Positions 35,951 to 45,274 of a stretch of DNA of 64,000 nt are shown here, piece by piece. Both the position numbers and the translations under genes were made by a program. The stretch comes from Methylocapsa aurea (GTDB taxonomy: Bacteria; Pseudomonadota; Alphaproteobacteria; Rhizobiales; Beijerinckiaceae), in NCBI RefSeq assembly GCF_000746085.1, contig NZ_KN050804.1, positions 285,064 to 349,063 on the forward strand. Reading direction: 5' to 3'. Numbering within the stretch: position 1 is the first letter of the stretch; each line of letters opens with the position of its first letter. The notes beneath the pieces were generated by a model. It ran no database searches. It had not been told where the DNA came from and saw nothing but the letters and a program-made list of their open reading frames with translations.

Positions 35951-37789
35951 ATGTGCGGAATCGTCGGCATTTTGGGCAAGGATCCGGTCGCCGGGCTGCT
36001 TTTGGAGGCGCTGAGGCGACTCGAATACCGCGGCTATGATTCGGCTGGAATCGCCACCCTCGATCATGGCCGGCTGGAGCGCCGGCGGGCCAGCGGCAAG
36101 CTCAAGAATCTGGAGGAGCGCCTCGCGCAAGAGCCGCTCGCCGGAGCTGTCGGCATAGGCCACACGCGCTGGGCGACCCACGGCAAGCCGACAGAGAACA
36201 ACGCCCATCCGCACGTCAGCGCCAAGCTCGCCGTCGTGCATAATGGAATCATCGAAAACTTTCGCGAATTGCGCGACGAATTGCGCGCCAAGGGGCATGC
36301 GTTTTCAACCGACACCGATTCGGAGGTCATCGCCCATCTCGTGACCGACGCCCTGCGCGGCGGCCTTTCTCCCGTCGAAGCGCTGACGCTGAGCCTGCCG
36401 CGCCTTCGGGGGGCCTTCGCCTTCGCGATGATCTTTGCGGGCGAGGAGGATCTCCTCATCGGCGCCAGCCGGGGCGCCCCATTGGCCGTGGGGTACGGCG
36501 AAGGCGATCGGAGCGGCGAAATGTTCCTTGGCTCCGACGCGCTGGCGCTGGCCCCTTTCACCGGGACGATCGCCTATCTCGAGGAAGGCGATTTCGTCGT
36601 GTTGACGCATCGCGCAGCCGCGTTCCACGACAGCGCCGGCCATCCCGTGGAGCGGCGCAAGATCAAGACGCAGGCCTCCGCCTTTTTGCTCGACAAGGGC
36701 AACCACCGCCACTTCATGGCCAAGGAAATCCACGAGCAGCCGGAGGTCATCGGCCGCGCGCTGGCGCATTATCTCGACATGTCGGCCGGTCGCGCGGCGC
36801 TTCCCTTCGCGTTGCCGGTCGATGCGGCGAAACTCACTCGCCTGACGATCTGCGGCTGCGGCACCGCCTATTACGCTGGGCTCACCGCCAAATATTGGTT
36901 CGAGCGATTCGCCCGGCTGCCGGTCGACGTCGAAATCGCTTCCGAATTCCGCTATCGCGATCCGCCTTTGGAGGTTGGCGGGCTCACTCTCCTCGTCTCG
37001 CAATCGGGCGAGACCGCCGACACTTTGGCTTGCCTGCGCCGCGCCAAGGCGCTGGGTCAGAAAATCATATCAGTGGTCAATGTCGACAGTTCGACCATGG
37101 CGCGCGAGAGCGATATCGTCGCGCCGACGCTGGCGGGGCCCGAAATCGGCGTCGCCTCGACCAAGGCCTTTACCTGCCAACTCGCGGTTCTCGCCGTCCT
37201 CGCGCTCGCGTTCGGGCGGGCGCGGAATGCGATCGACGCCAAGACCGAGGCGCGGCTGGTCGCCGAACTCATGGCGATCCCCGGACTGATGGCGCAGGCG
37301 CTCAAATGCGAGAGCGCGGTTGAAAGCCTCGCCCGCGAAATCAGCAAGGTCCGCGACGTGCTTTATCTCGGTCGCGGCACATCCTATCCGCTGGCGCTGG
37401 AAGGCGCTCTGAAGCTCAAGGAAATTTCCTATATTCATGCGGAGGGCTATGCGGCCGGCGAGCTGAAACATGGCCCGATCGCGCTCGTCGACGGCGACTT
37501 GCCCGTCATTGTCATCGCGCCCCGCGACGACGTGCTCGAGAAAACAATCTCCAACATGCAGGAAGTCGCCGCGCGCGGCGGCCGGCTGATCCTCATCGGC
37601 GATAGCGCTCTTGCCCGCGATCTGGCGGGGGAGGCCGAGACCGCGATCGTGATGGAGGAGGTCGCGCCAGATTTTTCGGCGATGGTCTATGCCGTGCCGA
37701 TCCAGCTCATCGCCTATCACACCGCCGTCGTCATGGGCAAAGACGCCGACCAGCCGCGAAATCTCGCAAAAAGCGTCACCGTCGAATAA
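35951..37789 (+). CDS. glmS: Glutamine-fructose-6-phosphate aminotransferase GlmS
   Basis: GlmS uses glutamine to turn fructose-6-phosphate into glucosamine-6-phosphate. The 612-aa protein has an N-terminal class II glutamine amidotransferase domain beginning CGIVGILGKD, where Cys2 becomes the N-terminal nucleophile. Two SIS sugar-isomerase domains follow (TICGCGTAYYAGLTAKYWFE; SQSGETADTLACLR; YLGRGTSYPLALEGALKLKE), and the C-terminus DQPRNLAKSVTVE binds substrate. GGAGAG precedes the ATG. The short 5' gap shows no glmS ribozyme, as expected outside Firmicutes. Confidence 0.97.
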   Translation: MCGIVGILGKDPVAGLLLEALRRLEYRGYDSAGIATLDHGRLERRRASGKLKNLEERLAQEPLAGAVGIGHTRWATHGKPTENNAHPHVSAKLAVVHNGIIENFRELRDELRAKGHAFSTDTDSEVIAHLVTDALRGGLSPVEALTLSLPRLRGAFAFAMIFAGEEDLLIGASRGAPLAVGYGEGDRSGEMFLGSDALALAPFTGTIAYLEEGDFVVLTHRAAAFHDSAGHPVERRKIKTQASAFLLDKGNHRHFMAKEIHEQPEVIGRALAHYLDMSAGRAALPFALPVDAAKLTRLTICGCGTAYYAGLTAKYWFERFARLPVDVEIASEFRYRDPPLEVGGLTLLVSQSGETADTLACLRRAKALGQKIISVVNVDSSTMARESDIVAPTLAGPEIGVASTKAFTCQLAVLAVLALAFGRARNAIDAKTEARLVAELMAIPGLMAQALKCESAVESLAREISKVRDVLYLGRGTSYPLALEGALKLKEISYIHAEGYAAGELKHGPIALVDGDLPVIVIAPRDDVLEKTISNMQEVAARGGRLILIGDSALARDLAGEAETAIVMEEVAPDFSAMVYAVPIQLIAYHTAVVMGKDADQPRNLAKSVTVE

Positions 37790-38145
37790 GAATCGACCCC
37801 TATTTCCGCCAGGAGGGCGGCGCGGACGCGCGGCGAGCGAACTCTGCAAAAAGACGTCAGGCTGGCGCAGGCGCGCCGCGCCATATTGGCCTAGGCCGCA
37901 AAACGCGCTGTTTTTTCACCACCGCAGAAACGTTTCCAACGGAACATTCGTATAATGATGAGGATTGAGAATGCGCCGCCAAAGACTTTTCGCGCGACGC
38001 ATGAATTTTAGGCTGCTGTAATATTGCCAATTTGTAATTCGGCTCAACGGTCCAGGCGCCGTATATTAGCGTAAAGCATGGTCGACGCGTTGATGTGGCC
38101 ATGTTTGCGCCTTCCGCAAGGGGAGGGCAACGGAGGTTTTTTTAA
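37790..38145 (+). promoter_or_regulatory. rpoH upstream region
   Basis: The 356 nt before rpoH contain an exact TATAAT hexamer (37951-37956), but the matching -35 position is poor. GGAAC lies just upstream of it, without the CGTT partner expected of an EcfG promoter. CGGAGG lies before the rpoH ATG. No gene is seen. Confidence 0.35.
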
Positions 38146-39054
38146 ATGGCTGCTGCACTGCCGATGATTTCGGGTGAGAGTGGGCTCACTCGTTACTTGA
38201 ATGAAATCAGACGGTTTCCCATGCTTGAGCCGCAGGAAGAATATATGCTGGCCAAAAGCTGGCGCGAGCACACCGATACTGACGCCGCGCATAAGCTTGT
38301 TACCTCGCATCTTCGGCTCGTCGCCAAGATTGCGATGGGTTACCGCGGCTATGGTCTGCCGATCAGCGAAGTCGTCTCGGAAGGCAATGTCGGCTTAATG
38401 CAAGCCGTCAAGCGTTTCGAACCGGACAAGGGGTTTCGCCTCGCGACCTACGCCATGTGGTGGATCCGCGCTTCGATTCAAGAGTATATTCTGCGCTCCT
38501 GGTCGCTCGTGAAAATGGGCACGACGGCGAGCCAGAAGAAGCTTTTCTTCAATTTGCGCAAAGTGAAGAGCCAGATCTCGGCGCTTGAGGACGGCGACTT
38601 GCGGCCGGAACATGTCAAGACCATCGCGCATAGGCTCGGCGTCACCGAGCAGGACGTCATCGATATGAATCGGCGGATGTCCGGCGACGCCTCGCTGAAC
38701 GCGCCCCTGCGCGAGGAGGGCGAAGGAGAATGGCAGGATTGGCTCGTCGATAGCGGCTCCAGCCAGGAGAATATTCTCGTCGAACGGGAGGAAAGCGATA
38801 ATCGCCTCGGCGCCCTGCGCAATGCCCTCGGCGTTTTGAACGACCGCGAACGCCGCATTTTCGAGGCGCGCCGCCTCAGCGACGATCCGGTGACGCTTGA
38901 GGCGCTGTCCGATGAATTCGACATTTCCCGCGAGCGGGTGCGTCAGATCGAGGTTCGCGCTTTCGAAAAGGTCCAGTCCGCCGTGAAGGCTGGGGTGGGA
39001 AAGATCGAATCGCAAACGCGACCACAGATCGCGAGCCCGACCGCGGGGCTCTGA
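38146..39054 (+). CDS. rpoH: RNA polymerase sigma factor RpoH (sigma-32)
   Basis: This heat-shock sigma factor has 302 aa. Region 2 contains RYLNEIRRFPMLEPQEEYML and the -10 binding stretch ATYAMWWIRASIQEYILRSW. The RpoH box QKKLFFNLR at about 130-138 distinguishes RpoH from other sigma-70 proteins. Region 4 carries the helix-turn-helix TLEALSDEFDISRERVRQIE. The ATG at 38146 follows CGGAGG. Alphaproteobacteria often have two rpoH genes; which one this is cannot be told here. Confidence 0.96.
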   Translation: MAAALPMISGESGLTRYLNEIRRFPMLEPQEEYMLAKSWREHTDTDAAHKLVTSHLRLVAKIAMGYRGYGLPISEVVSEGNVGLMQAVKRFEPDKGFRLATYAMWWIRASIQEYILRSWSLVKMGTTASQKKLFFNLRKVKSQISALEDGDLRPEHVKTIAHRLGVTEQDVIDMNRRMSGDASLNAPLREEGEGEWQDWLVDSGSSQENILVEREESDNRLGALRNALGVLNDRERRIFEARRLSDDPVTLEALSDEFDISRERVRQIEVRAFEKVQSAVKAGVGKIESQTRPQIASPTAGL

Positions 39055-39263
39055 TCCCCCGATCCCCTATCCGACGCCCATGAGACCTTTCCTTAACGAC
39101 GGCGCCCCGCGCGCCGTCGCGCTGGGGTCTGGCTTTCCGGCGCGCCGCGCGCCCCCATGCCGCCGCCGCGACAGTGGAAGGGCCCAGCGACGGCGTTCTT
39201 TATTTCCTGAATTCATCAGCCTATACACCTGCGCAGCGCGTCGCGGCGAAAGCCGGATCGCCC

Positions 39264-39316
39264 TAGAGCATGATGCCGAAAAGTGGAAACCGGTTTTCGG
39301 ACGACATCATGCTCTA
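39264..39316. repeat. 12-bp inverted repeat of the Rhizobiales 'GAGCATGATG' type
   Basis: TAGAGCATGATG (39264-39275) and CATCATGCTCTA (39305-39316) are perfect arms around a spacer containing CCGAAAA and GGTTTTCGG. Elements with these ends recur between genes in many Rhizobiales. It is the first of two repeats in the 514-nt rpoH-yebC gap. Confidence 0.7.
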
Positions 39317-39387
39317 GCTCTTTGATGAGAGGCGGATTCAGATTTTGGACGAGATCGCGTTGCGATTCCGTCCAAAATCATCCGGCT

Positions 39388-39510
39388 CTAGCGCGCTTTC
39401 CGATCAGATGGAAACATCTGATCGAATAGGAATCGCTCAGATTCAAAAGGGTTGGAGCATGTTCTTATGAGACATCGGATATATCCGATGTCTCATAAGA
39501 ACATGCTCCA
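39388..39510 (+). repeat. Dispersed intergenic repeat, family 1, with a 58-bp perfect palindrome
   Basis: The left part has CGATCAGATG / CATCTGATCG (39401-39424, 4-nt loop) and GAATCGCTCAGATTC. The right part (39453-39510) is a perfect palindrome with 29-nt halves beginning TGGAGCATGTTCTTATGAG, centred at 39481/39482. It lies 58 nt before yebC, so a transcript could fold into a very long hairpin. It is the most intact copy in the window. Confidence 0.85.
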
Positions 39511-39568
39511 GGGCGCGGCGCGCTGGCGGATGCGGGTTGGGGACAGGACAGGCGGAGACAGGACAAGG

Positions 39569-40315
39569 ATGTCGGGACATAGTCAATTCAAGAACATCAT
39601 GCACAAGAAGGGCAAGCAGGACGCAATCCGCTCAAAGCTCTTTTCCAAGCTCGCCCGCGAAATCACAGTGGCCGCGAAAATGGGCCTTCCCGACCCCAAC
39701 ATGAACGCCCGGCTGCGCGCCGCTGTCTTGGCCGCCCGCGCGGAAAACATGCCGAGGGACAATATTGAACGGTCCATCAAGAAAGCCTCGGGCGCCGACG
39801 CCGAGAATTACGACGAAGTCCGCTACGAAGGCTATGCGCCGGGCGGCGTCGCCGTCATCATCGAAGCGCTGACCGACAATCGCAACCGCACTGCCGGCGA
39901 GGTGCGCTCCTATTTCACCAAGTCAGGCGGCGCGCTCGCCGAAACCGGCGCCGTGTCCTTCATGTTCGATCATGTCGGCGTAATCGAGTTCCCAGCCAAA
40001 GTCGCCTCGGAAGACGCCATGATGGAGGCCGCGATCGAGGCCGGAGCCGAGGACGTCCAGTCAAGCGAGGATGGCCACGAGATCGTCACTTCGCTGGAAG
40101 GTTTGCGCGAGGTCGCGCAAGCGCTGGAGGCCAAATTCGGCGAACCACGCAAGGCGAGCCTCATCTGGCGGCCGCAGACGACGGTCGCCGTTGATGATGA
40201 GGCGGGCGAAAAAATCATGCGCCTTATCGGCGCACTCGAGGACAATGATGACGTCCAAAACGTCTATGCGAATTTCGAGATTTCGGACGCGCTGGTGGCA
40301 AAGCTCAGCGGCTAA
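39569..40315 (+). CDS. yebC: YebC/PmpR-family transcriptional or translational regulator
   Basis: The product is 248 aa from ATG 39569, chosen because family members begin [18 protein letters not shown]. Typical blocks follow: [40 protein letters not shown] and an RSYFTKSGG-containing stretch. YebC proteins were named as DNA-binding regulators; recent work links them to relief of ribosome stalling at proline-rich stretches. The longer frame to 39452 is rejected because it starts within the palindromic repeat. In many alphaproteobacteria yebC precedes ruvC, but here the next gene is an unrelated stress peptide on the other strand. Confidence 0.95.
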   Translation: MSGHSQFKNIMHKKGKQDAIRSKLFSKLAREITVAAKMGLPDPNMNARLRAAVLAARAENMPRDNIERSIKKASGADAENYDEVRYEGYAPGGVAVIIEALTDNRNRTAGEVRSYFTKSGGALAETGAVSFMFDHVGVIEFPAKVASEDAMMEAAIEAGAEDVQSSEDGHEIVTSLEGLREVAQALEAKFGEPRKASLIWRPQTTVAVDDEAGEKIMRLIGALEDNDDVQNVYANFEISDALVAKLSG

Positions 40316-40404
40316 ACAAGATTGCAATGGCGCCGGACGCAACCAACCGTCAGCCTAAAGCAGGCGTCCGGCTTTCAGAGATCGTTCAAACACATTGCGG
40401 ATAA

Positions 40405-40434
40405 GGGCATGATCGGCATTCGCCGATCATGCCC
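40405..40434. terminator. Bidirectional terminator-like hairpin between yebC and the KGG gene
   Basis: GGGCATGATCGGC and GCCGATCATGCCC form a perfect 13-bp stem with loop ATTC. It lies between two convergent genes and could end both transcripts. No long T-run is present on either side. Confidence 0.6.
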
Positions 40435-40466
40435 TCGCGCCATGCCCGCCTTAATGCACGGGCGCG

Positions 40467-40763
40467 TCAGCCTTCGCTGGGCGCCGCCTTGCGTGGACCG
40501 CCGTGCGACGCATGACCGCCTTTGCGGCCGGCTTCCGAAGCAAGCGTATGATTGCGCGAGAAGCTGCGCTTGTTCGGGTTGACGCTCTGCCCGCCCTTGC
40601 GGCCTGCTTCAGCGGCCAATCCTGGGTTTTGCGAAAAGCTGCGCTTTTCATGCGGGACGCTTTCGCCACCCTTACGGGCAATAGCGCGCTGCTTCTCTGG
40701 ATCCATGGATGCGAAGCCACGCGTCGAAGTCGACTTCTTCGAAGTGTCAGTTGAAGCGTTCAT
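40467..40763 (-). CDS. KGG-repeat stress-induced protein
   Basis: The 98-aa hydrophilic protein starts at ATG 40763 and has repeating KGG units: RAIARKGGESVPHEKRSFSQ, EAGRKGGQSVNPNKRSFS and EAGRKGGHASHGGP. This is the GsiB/KGG pattern of desiccation, heat and general-stress proteins, which are unstructured and probably protective. It begins with an Asn/Thr/Ser-rich stretch. Regulation by the alphaproteobacterial EcfG sigma is common for this family, but I found no GGAAC/CGTT promoter upstream. It converges with yebC. Confidence 0.85.
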   Translation of the reverse strand: MNASTDTSKKSTSTRGFASMDPEKQRAIARKGGESVPHEKRSFSQNPGLAAEAGRKGGQSVNPNKRSFSRNHTLASEAGRKGGHASHGGPRKAAPSEG

Positions 40764-41097
40764 GGTTTTTCTCTCTTCAAAAAGTGCACTTGCTTTAAAT
40801 AATGTTTGGCTGCGGTAAAGGTTTCGAAAATTCAATCAAGTTCGTGTGAGCTTCCACATTTTTGCGCACAAGACCATCTGCACCGCTCAAAGCAGGCCAG
40901 ATTTCACGCTCCAGTGGAAATATGGAAATAGTTCTAAATGGTTATTGGTCGATTTTTTTGTCAACAAGCTTTTACTTGGCAGTAAAACGCATTTGAGTAA
41001 CCGCGCCGAATTGAGACAAGCCCATAGCCAAACCAGGCAAAGGACGATCCTTCCGTCGCTCGGCAATCAAGGCCCCGCTGCTCTGCACAACATGGCA

Positions 41098-41400
41098 TTG
41101 CAGCGCTTAAGCTTGATTGCTTCAAACGCATCGAACGCACTCTATCGCTTCGTTTGGCCGCATCACACAGCCCAAGAGGCTACGCTTCTTGGGGATCGCG
41201 CTCCAAAGCATGATTGCTCCGCGCTGAATTGATTATGCGGCCTGTCGCTTGGTTGGAACGCAGGATGTCGGCCAGGAAATCCGCAACTTCTTGGAAGGTG
41301 CGCTCCAAAACATGATTGCTTCAAACCGAACCAGTCACGCGCTCCATTGCTTCTTTTCAACACATGATCTTGTTCAAGAAGCCTGCAACTTCTTGAGATC
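41098..41400. repeat. Degenerate tandem repeat of 102-bp period
   Basis: GCGCTCCAAAGCATGATTGCT at 41198 recurs at 41300 (one mismatch), and GCAACTTCTTG at 41283 recurs at 41385, both 102 bp apart. A weaker first copy starts near 41103. The array fills most of the 642-nt gap 40764-41405 between the KGG gene and a small secreted gene. It does not encode a convincing protein. Confidence 0.65.
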
Positions 41401-41405
41401 ATGCT

Positions 41406-41681
41406 TTAAAATCCAACGCCGAGAATGATGACGCCCGGGCAGGACAGCGATACGCAGGCGAGGCGTTGGGGCGGCAGCGGCAGCGGAGCGACATGGGTTT
41501 CCCGCCACATCGCGCGGCGCCTCGGATGCGGGGGCGCCTGACGCGGAGGTTGACGGCTGAGCCATTCAAGAAATGGCATGTCGAAAGCGACGGACTGCTC
41601 CGACGCCTCCGCGAGAGCGCTCGAAACGGTTAGAATGGCGAGCGCCGCCACGATCGTATTTCTCAATTTTTGCGTGTGCAT
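41406..41681 (-). CDS. Small secreted Pro/Arg-rich protein of unknown function
   Basis: From ATG 41681 (AAGGAAAG upstream) the product is 91 aa with a signal peptide ending about residue 26 (VAALAILTVSSALAEA). The mature part has a basic proline-rich section (SRQPPRQAPPHPRRRA) and a hydrophobic C-terminus with two cysteines (LACVSLSCPGVIILGVGF). It could be a small cell-envelope protein. I do not recognise it, and the gene call rests on the ribosome-binding site plus signal peptide. Confidence 0.55.
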   Translation of the reverse strand: MHTQKLRNTIVAALAILTVSSALAEASEQSVAFDMPFLEWLSRQPPRQAPPHPRRRAMWRETHVAPLPLPPQRLACVSLSCPGVIILGVGF

Positions 41682-42100
41682 TGAACTTTCCTTGGAGGGG
41701 TGCGGTCCGACCGCAATTCTTGATTCTATAGCGCGTGTCCTAAAAAAAATGCCCAACATCCTCAATCGGAACTTGCTCTCCCTCATCGACCATAAGCTGC
41801 GCCCTTAATTGTCGAATGGCCACACAAAGGGGCGCCAGAAATCCTAAACCTCCTCAAGGAACCGCAAAACGTTTCGCAACTCTTGATTTGAACGCGGCAT
41901 CCGGCACTTTTCCACAATAATGACCGCAGCATGGTTCCCTGGCGCGAGCCGTGCCATTCCGCACTTTAGACCCAAATGCCGCAATATCATGACGGCGCGA
42001 ACCGGCTGACATCAGGTTGGAACGGTTCAGCGGCAAGAAGGTTCATTCCACCCGCCGCCGCGCATTATCGCCTGCGGACCGCCTTGATTAATTTTGGGGA
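41682..42100. other. Intergenic region between the small secreted gene and pgl
   Basis: The 419 nt contain a TATAGAAT sequence on the minus strand near 41729, a possible -10 element for the secreted gene. No gene, repeat or strong hairpin is seen. Confidence 0.3.
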
Positions 42101-42820
42101 TCATCCTTTCGCCGCGCTGTCCGCGAAGATGCGGATCGCGCCTCGCGTGGCGAGGCGCGCTGCGGGAAGAGCCTGATCATTGGCGAGCGTTCGCGCCAGA
42201 ATGTCTCGCTTTTGCGCCCCGGAGATAAGAAAAAGGATAGTCCGAGAGGACTCCAGCGCTGGATAGGTCAGAGAAATGCGCGGCTCGGGCTTGACCCCGA
42301 TGACCGCCGTCGCCCAGGACTCGCGTTCATCGAGCGCGGCCGAGCCTGGAAACAGCGAGGCGATATGGCCATCCTCTCCCAATCCGAGCAGCGTCACATC
42401 GAATAGCGGCCGCTCCGGATCGAGGCGCGCGCCCCCGTAAAAGCCTTGCAGGGTTTGCGCGTAAAGAGCCGCGGCGCGTTGCGGCGTCCCGGCATCGGTT
42501 GGTATGGGGTGGACCTGCTCGGCGGAAAGAGGCAGGTCTTGGATCATGGCGTCGAAAGCCATCTTGAAATTGCTGTCCTTGTGATCCGAAGGGACAAATC
42601 TTTCGTCGCTCCAGAAGAGATGAACCTTCCGCCAATCGACGCGGCTGCGGAAGTCCGCATCGCCGAAAAGCTCATAAACCCGCCTCGGCGTCGATCCCCC
42701 GGATAGCGCGAGCGCAAAACGCATCGGCGCCAGCGTTATGCGTTTGGCGAGCCAAGCAGCAGCGCGCGCGGCCAGTTCCTCGGCGTTGGGCGCAACATCG
42801 ACAATCGGCTCAGGCGTCAT
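42101..42820 (-). CDS. pgl: 6-phosphogluconolactonase
   Basis: Pgl hydrolyses 6-phosphogluconolactone in the oxidative pentose phosphate or Entner-Doudoroff route. The product is 239 aa from ATG 42820. Family blocks are FALALSGGSTPRRVYELFG, WRKVHLFWSDERFVPSDHKD and LLGLGEDGHIASLFPGS. The longer frame to 42994 overlaps gnd and is rejected. It begins 8 nt after the gnd stop, so gnd and pgl form an operon that makes ribulose-5-phosphate and NAD(P)H. No zwf is in the window. Confidence 0.93.
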   Translation of the reverse strand: MTPEPIVDVAPNAEELAARAAAWLAKRITLAPMRFALALSGGSTPRRVYELFGDADFRSRVDWRKVHLFWSDERFVPSDHKDSNFKMAFDAMIQDLPLSAEQVHPIPTDAGTPQRAAALYAQTLQGFYGGARLDPERPLFDVTLLGLGEDGHIASLFPGSAALDERESWATAVIGVKPEPRISLTYPALESSRTILFLISGAQKRDILARTLANDQALPAARLATRGAIRIFADSAAKG

Positions 42821-42828
42821 GCGTCGCT

Positions 42829-43812
42829 TCAGCCTCCAGACTTTGGTTCGACATGGCCGCCGAATTGGAAACGCATCGCCGACAAGAGCTTCTCGCCAAA
42901 GGAATGCTCCTGGCGCGATCGGAACCGCGCGAAAAGCGCGGCGGCCAAGACATTGGCTGGCGTCGCCTCCTCGATTGCCGCTTCGATGGTCCATCGGCCT
43001 TCGCCGGAATCCTCGACCGATCCAGTGAAACCGGCAAGATTCGGATCATGTGCAAGCGCCGCCGCGCTCAAATCGAGCAGCCAGGATGAAATGACGCTGC
43101 CGCGCCGCCAGACTTCGGCGATATCGGCGAGATCGAGCGTGAAGCGCTCCTGCGCCGGAAGAGCCGGATTGGCTTTGCCGCGCAGGATGTCGAATCCTTC
43201 AGCATAGGCCTGCATCAGCCCATATTCGATGCCATTATGGACCATTTTGACGAAATGCCCGGCGCCGGGCGGGCCGGCATGGATATAGCCCTGTTCGGCG
43301 CGCGGATCGCGGCCCTCCCGGCTGGGGGTGCGCGCAATAGCCCCGGCGCCGGGGGCTAGAGCCTTGAAGATCGGATCGAGCCTATCCACCGCGGCCGCGC
43401 CGCCGCCAATCATCATGCAATAGCCGCGCTCAAGTCCCCAGACGCCGCCCGAAGTCCCTACATCGACATAGGAGACGCCCTTTGCCGCACAGGCCGCGGC
43501 GCGCCTGATATCGTCTTTGTAGAATGTATTGCCGCCATCGATCAGGCAATCGCCCTCCTCCAACAGGCCGCTCACCTCGGCCACGGTCGCCTCGGTGACG
43601 GCGCCAGCCGGCAGCATGATCCAGACCGCGCGCGGCGGCTCGAGCCTGGCGATGAGATCGGAGGGGCTGGAAGCGCCGGTCATGCCGTCGGCGACAAATG
43701 CAGCGACCGTTTTTTCACTTCTGGTGAAAACAACGCATTCATGCCCGGCGCGGTGAAGGCGCCGCGCCATGTTGCCGCCCATCCGGCCAAGGCCGATCAT
43801 TCCCAATTGCAT
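42829..43812 (-). CDS. gnd: 6-phosphogluconate dehydrogenase (decarboxylating, short YqeC/GntZ type)
   Basis: The enzyme oxidises 6-phosphogluconate to ribulose-5-phosphate and CO2. The product is 327 aa from ATG 43812, the short subfamily (about 300-330 aa) rather than the 470-aa form. It has an N-terminal Rossmann motif [16 protein letters not shown], the substrate region [20 protein letters not shown], and catalytic Lys and Asn in [20 protein letters not shown]. The short form is often NAD-preferring. The adjacent pgl confirms the pathway. Confidence 0.94.
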   Translation of the reverse strand: MQLGMIGLGRMGGNMARRLHRAGHECVVFTRSEKTVAAFVADGMTGASSPSDLIARLEPPRAVWIMLPAGAVTEATVAEVSGLLEEGDCLIDGGNTFYKDDIRRAAACAAKGVSYVDVGTSGGVWGLERGYCMMIGGGAAAVDRLDPIFKALAPGAGAIARTPSREGRDPRAEQGYIHAGPPGAGHFVKMVHNGIEYGLMQAYAEGFDILRGKANPALPAQERFTLDLADIAEVWRRGSVISSWLLDLSAAALAHDPNLAGFTGSVEDSGEGRWTIEAAIEEATPANVLAAALFARFRSRQEHSFGEKLLSAMRFQFGGHVEPKSGG

Positions 43813-44042
43813 CGTAAAATCCTCATTGGATTTGCCGCCCCCGCTTCCAGCTTTGTCCGGCGGGAAGCCGAACCTGGCCGATCCTTCCAAGGCGGAAGCG
43901 CCGACCCCTACAAGCCGATGATCCGCCGGCAAGCGCCGGCGCAAGGGTCCGAAGCCTGAACGCCGTCGCCAACGTTTCGTTTCGAACGCGCCGGCGAAGC
44001 ATGGCTGCTTCACGGGAAACGCCGGCCGCTCACGGACATGCG

Positions 44043-44711
44043 CTAACTCCAAGATATGTTTTCACGAATGACTTTCGCCGGCGCGCCCGCCGCGATGCAA
44101 TTGCTGGGAATCGATTTCGAGACGATTGAACCGGCTGCGATGATAGACCCGTCGCCGATCGTGACGCCCTTCAAAATGATGGCCCTGGCGCCGATCCAGA
44201 CCTTATCGCCAATGGTGATTGGTTGGGTGAGTTTGTGGTTTGGATCGGTGAGCGGATGGCTATCGGTGTCTCTAATGATCACATCCGGCCCGATCGCGGC
44301 GCCGGAGCCAATCGTGATCCGTTCCCTGCATTCGATTTGCAGGTTTCTGGAGGCATATCCTTCGCCGTTGATAATCAGACTGGCGTTATCTTTAATATCG
44401 ATAAATGCTCCGGACTTGAAGCTGAACTGACCATTTCTCACTGTAAGCGAGGCGCCGGGAAAGATAATCAGAGAGCCAGGCTCCGCTGCCGCGAAGAACC
44501 ATGGCTCGTTGACCGTCAACAACGACCCTTTTTCGACTTGTATTGTCCCTCTAATATGAGTTCTCGTCTTCGAAAATATGAGAACCCGCAGCCCTTGCTT
44601 ATGACGCGCCGCAGAAAGCAAAGTCCGCCCCCAAGCAATTCTCGAGACGCGCCGCAAATGCCAGCCTCGTTGTATGAGCCTTTCGTGGACATTTTTTAAG
44701 AATGCTTTCAT
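44043..44711 (-). CDS. Hexapeptide-repeat acyltransferase (left-handed beta-helix)
   Basis: The 222-aa protein has a basic N-terminal segment and then repeated hexapeptide turns: [22 protein letters not shown], followed by [20 protein letters not shown] and [20 protein letters not shown]. The catalytic-site histidine is probably in RDTDSHPL, as in LacA/WcaF-type acetyltransferases. The closing [19 protein letters not shown] is standard. It likely O-acetylates a surface sugar. It stands alone on the minus strand, with no glycosyltransferase nearby. Confidence 0.88.
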   Translation of the reverse strand: MKAFLKNVHERLIQRGWHLRRVSRIAWGRTLLSAARHKQGLRVLIFSKTRTHIRGTIQVEKGSLLTVNEPWFFAAAEPGSLIIFPGASLTVRNGQFSFKSGAFIDIKDNASLIINGEGYASRNLQIECRERITIGSGAAIGPDVIIRDTDSHPLTDPNHKLTQPITIGDKVWIGARAIILKGVTIGDGSIIAAGSIVSKSIPSNCIAAGAPAKVIRENISWS

Positions 44712-44807
44712 TCCTTACGATCCTTTCAGCGGCCGAATAGGGCCAAGCAATGTCGTTTCAACGCACGCAAGGCCAAGCCGCCTGGATGATCCAAGGCGTC
44801 GAACGCG

Positions 44808-45097
44808 GCCCGATCAGTTTCCCTCCATCCGATCGGCCCGGACATGGCCTGAAAGCAGAGAATTGGAGCCGATCTTTATCGGCAAACCGGTTCGACCTTT
44901 TTTAAGCTCCGCTCAAAGAATATGCGTCGAATGTCGATCGCCCTTTTCGAGGCCGACAGGGTCTAGTTTTTTGAAGCCGAACAGGGCGGGCCGAAGCGCT
45001 TTCAGGTCCAATGGATGCGGAAAAAGCAGATCTCGCTCTTCGTCTGCTTGCATTTTCAAGACGCGAACCAAAAGCTGCGTCGCTCGAAAGCGCTCCA
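44808..45097. repeat. Decayed dispersed repeats (family 1 and family 2 remnants)
   Basis: 44808-44872 resembles a worn family 1 body (CGATCAG ... CATCCGATCGG). 44995-45097 resembles family 2 (GCGCTTTCAGGTCCAATGG ... ACGCGAACC ... CGCTCGAAAGCGCTC). They occupy the 563-nt gap 44712-45274 before the transporter-OmpA fusion gene. Confidence 0.5.
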
Positions 45098-45111
45098 GTG
45101 TTAAAGAGTAT

Positions 45112-45156
45112 GAGCATATTCCGAACAGATTGAACCAATCTGTTCGGAATATGCTC
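45112..45156. repeat. Perfect 21-bp inverted repeat with 3-nt loop
   Basis: The left arm (45112-45132, GAGCATATTCCGAACAGATT plus G) and the right arm (45136-45156) are exact complements around AAC. It shares GAGCAT/ATGCTC ends with family 1 palindromes but differs inside. It lies about 120 nt before the transporter fusion gene. Confidence 0.8.
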
Positions 45157-45274
45157 TAGCACGAGCGGAGCTGAATGCGAACCGCTCCTCGAGCGGAGCA
45201 ATGGCCTTGCCGCGCCTAGCCGCCGACCATAAAGCTGTCCGCAACCATTGCGCGGTTTGGGGTGGAAGCAGGCG

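Noticed and set aside
37941-37972. An EcfG (GGAAC/CGTT) stress promoter before rpoH
   Set aside because: GGAAC is present but no CGTT appears 16-17 nt later.
39453-39568. Upstream extension of yebC to 39452
   Set aside because: The extra codons lie inside the 58-bp palindromic repeat, and the family N-terminus begins at 39569.
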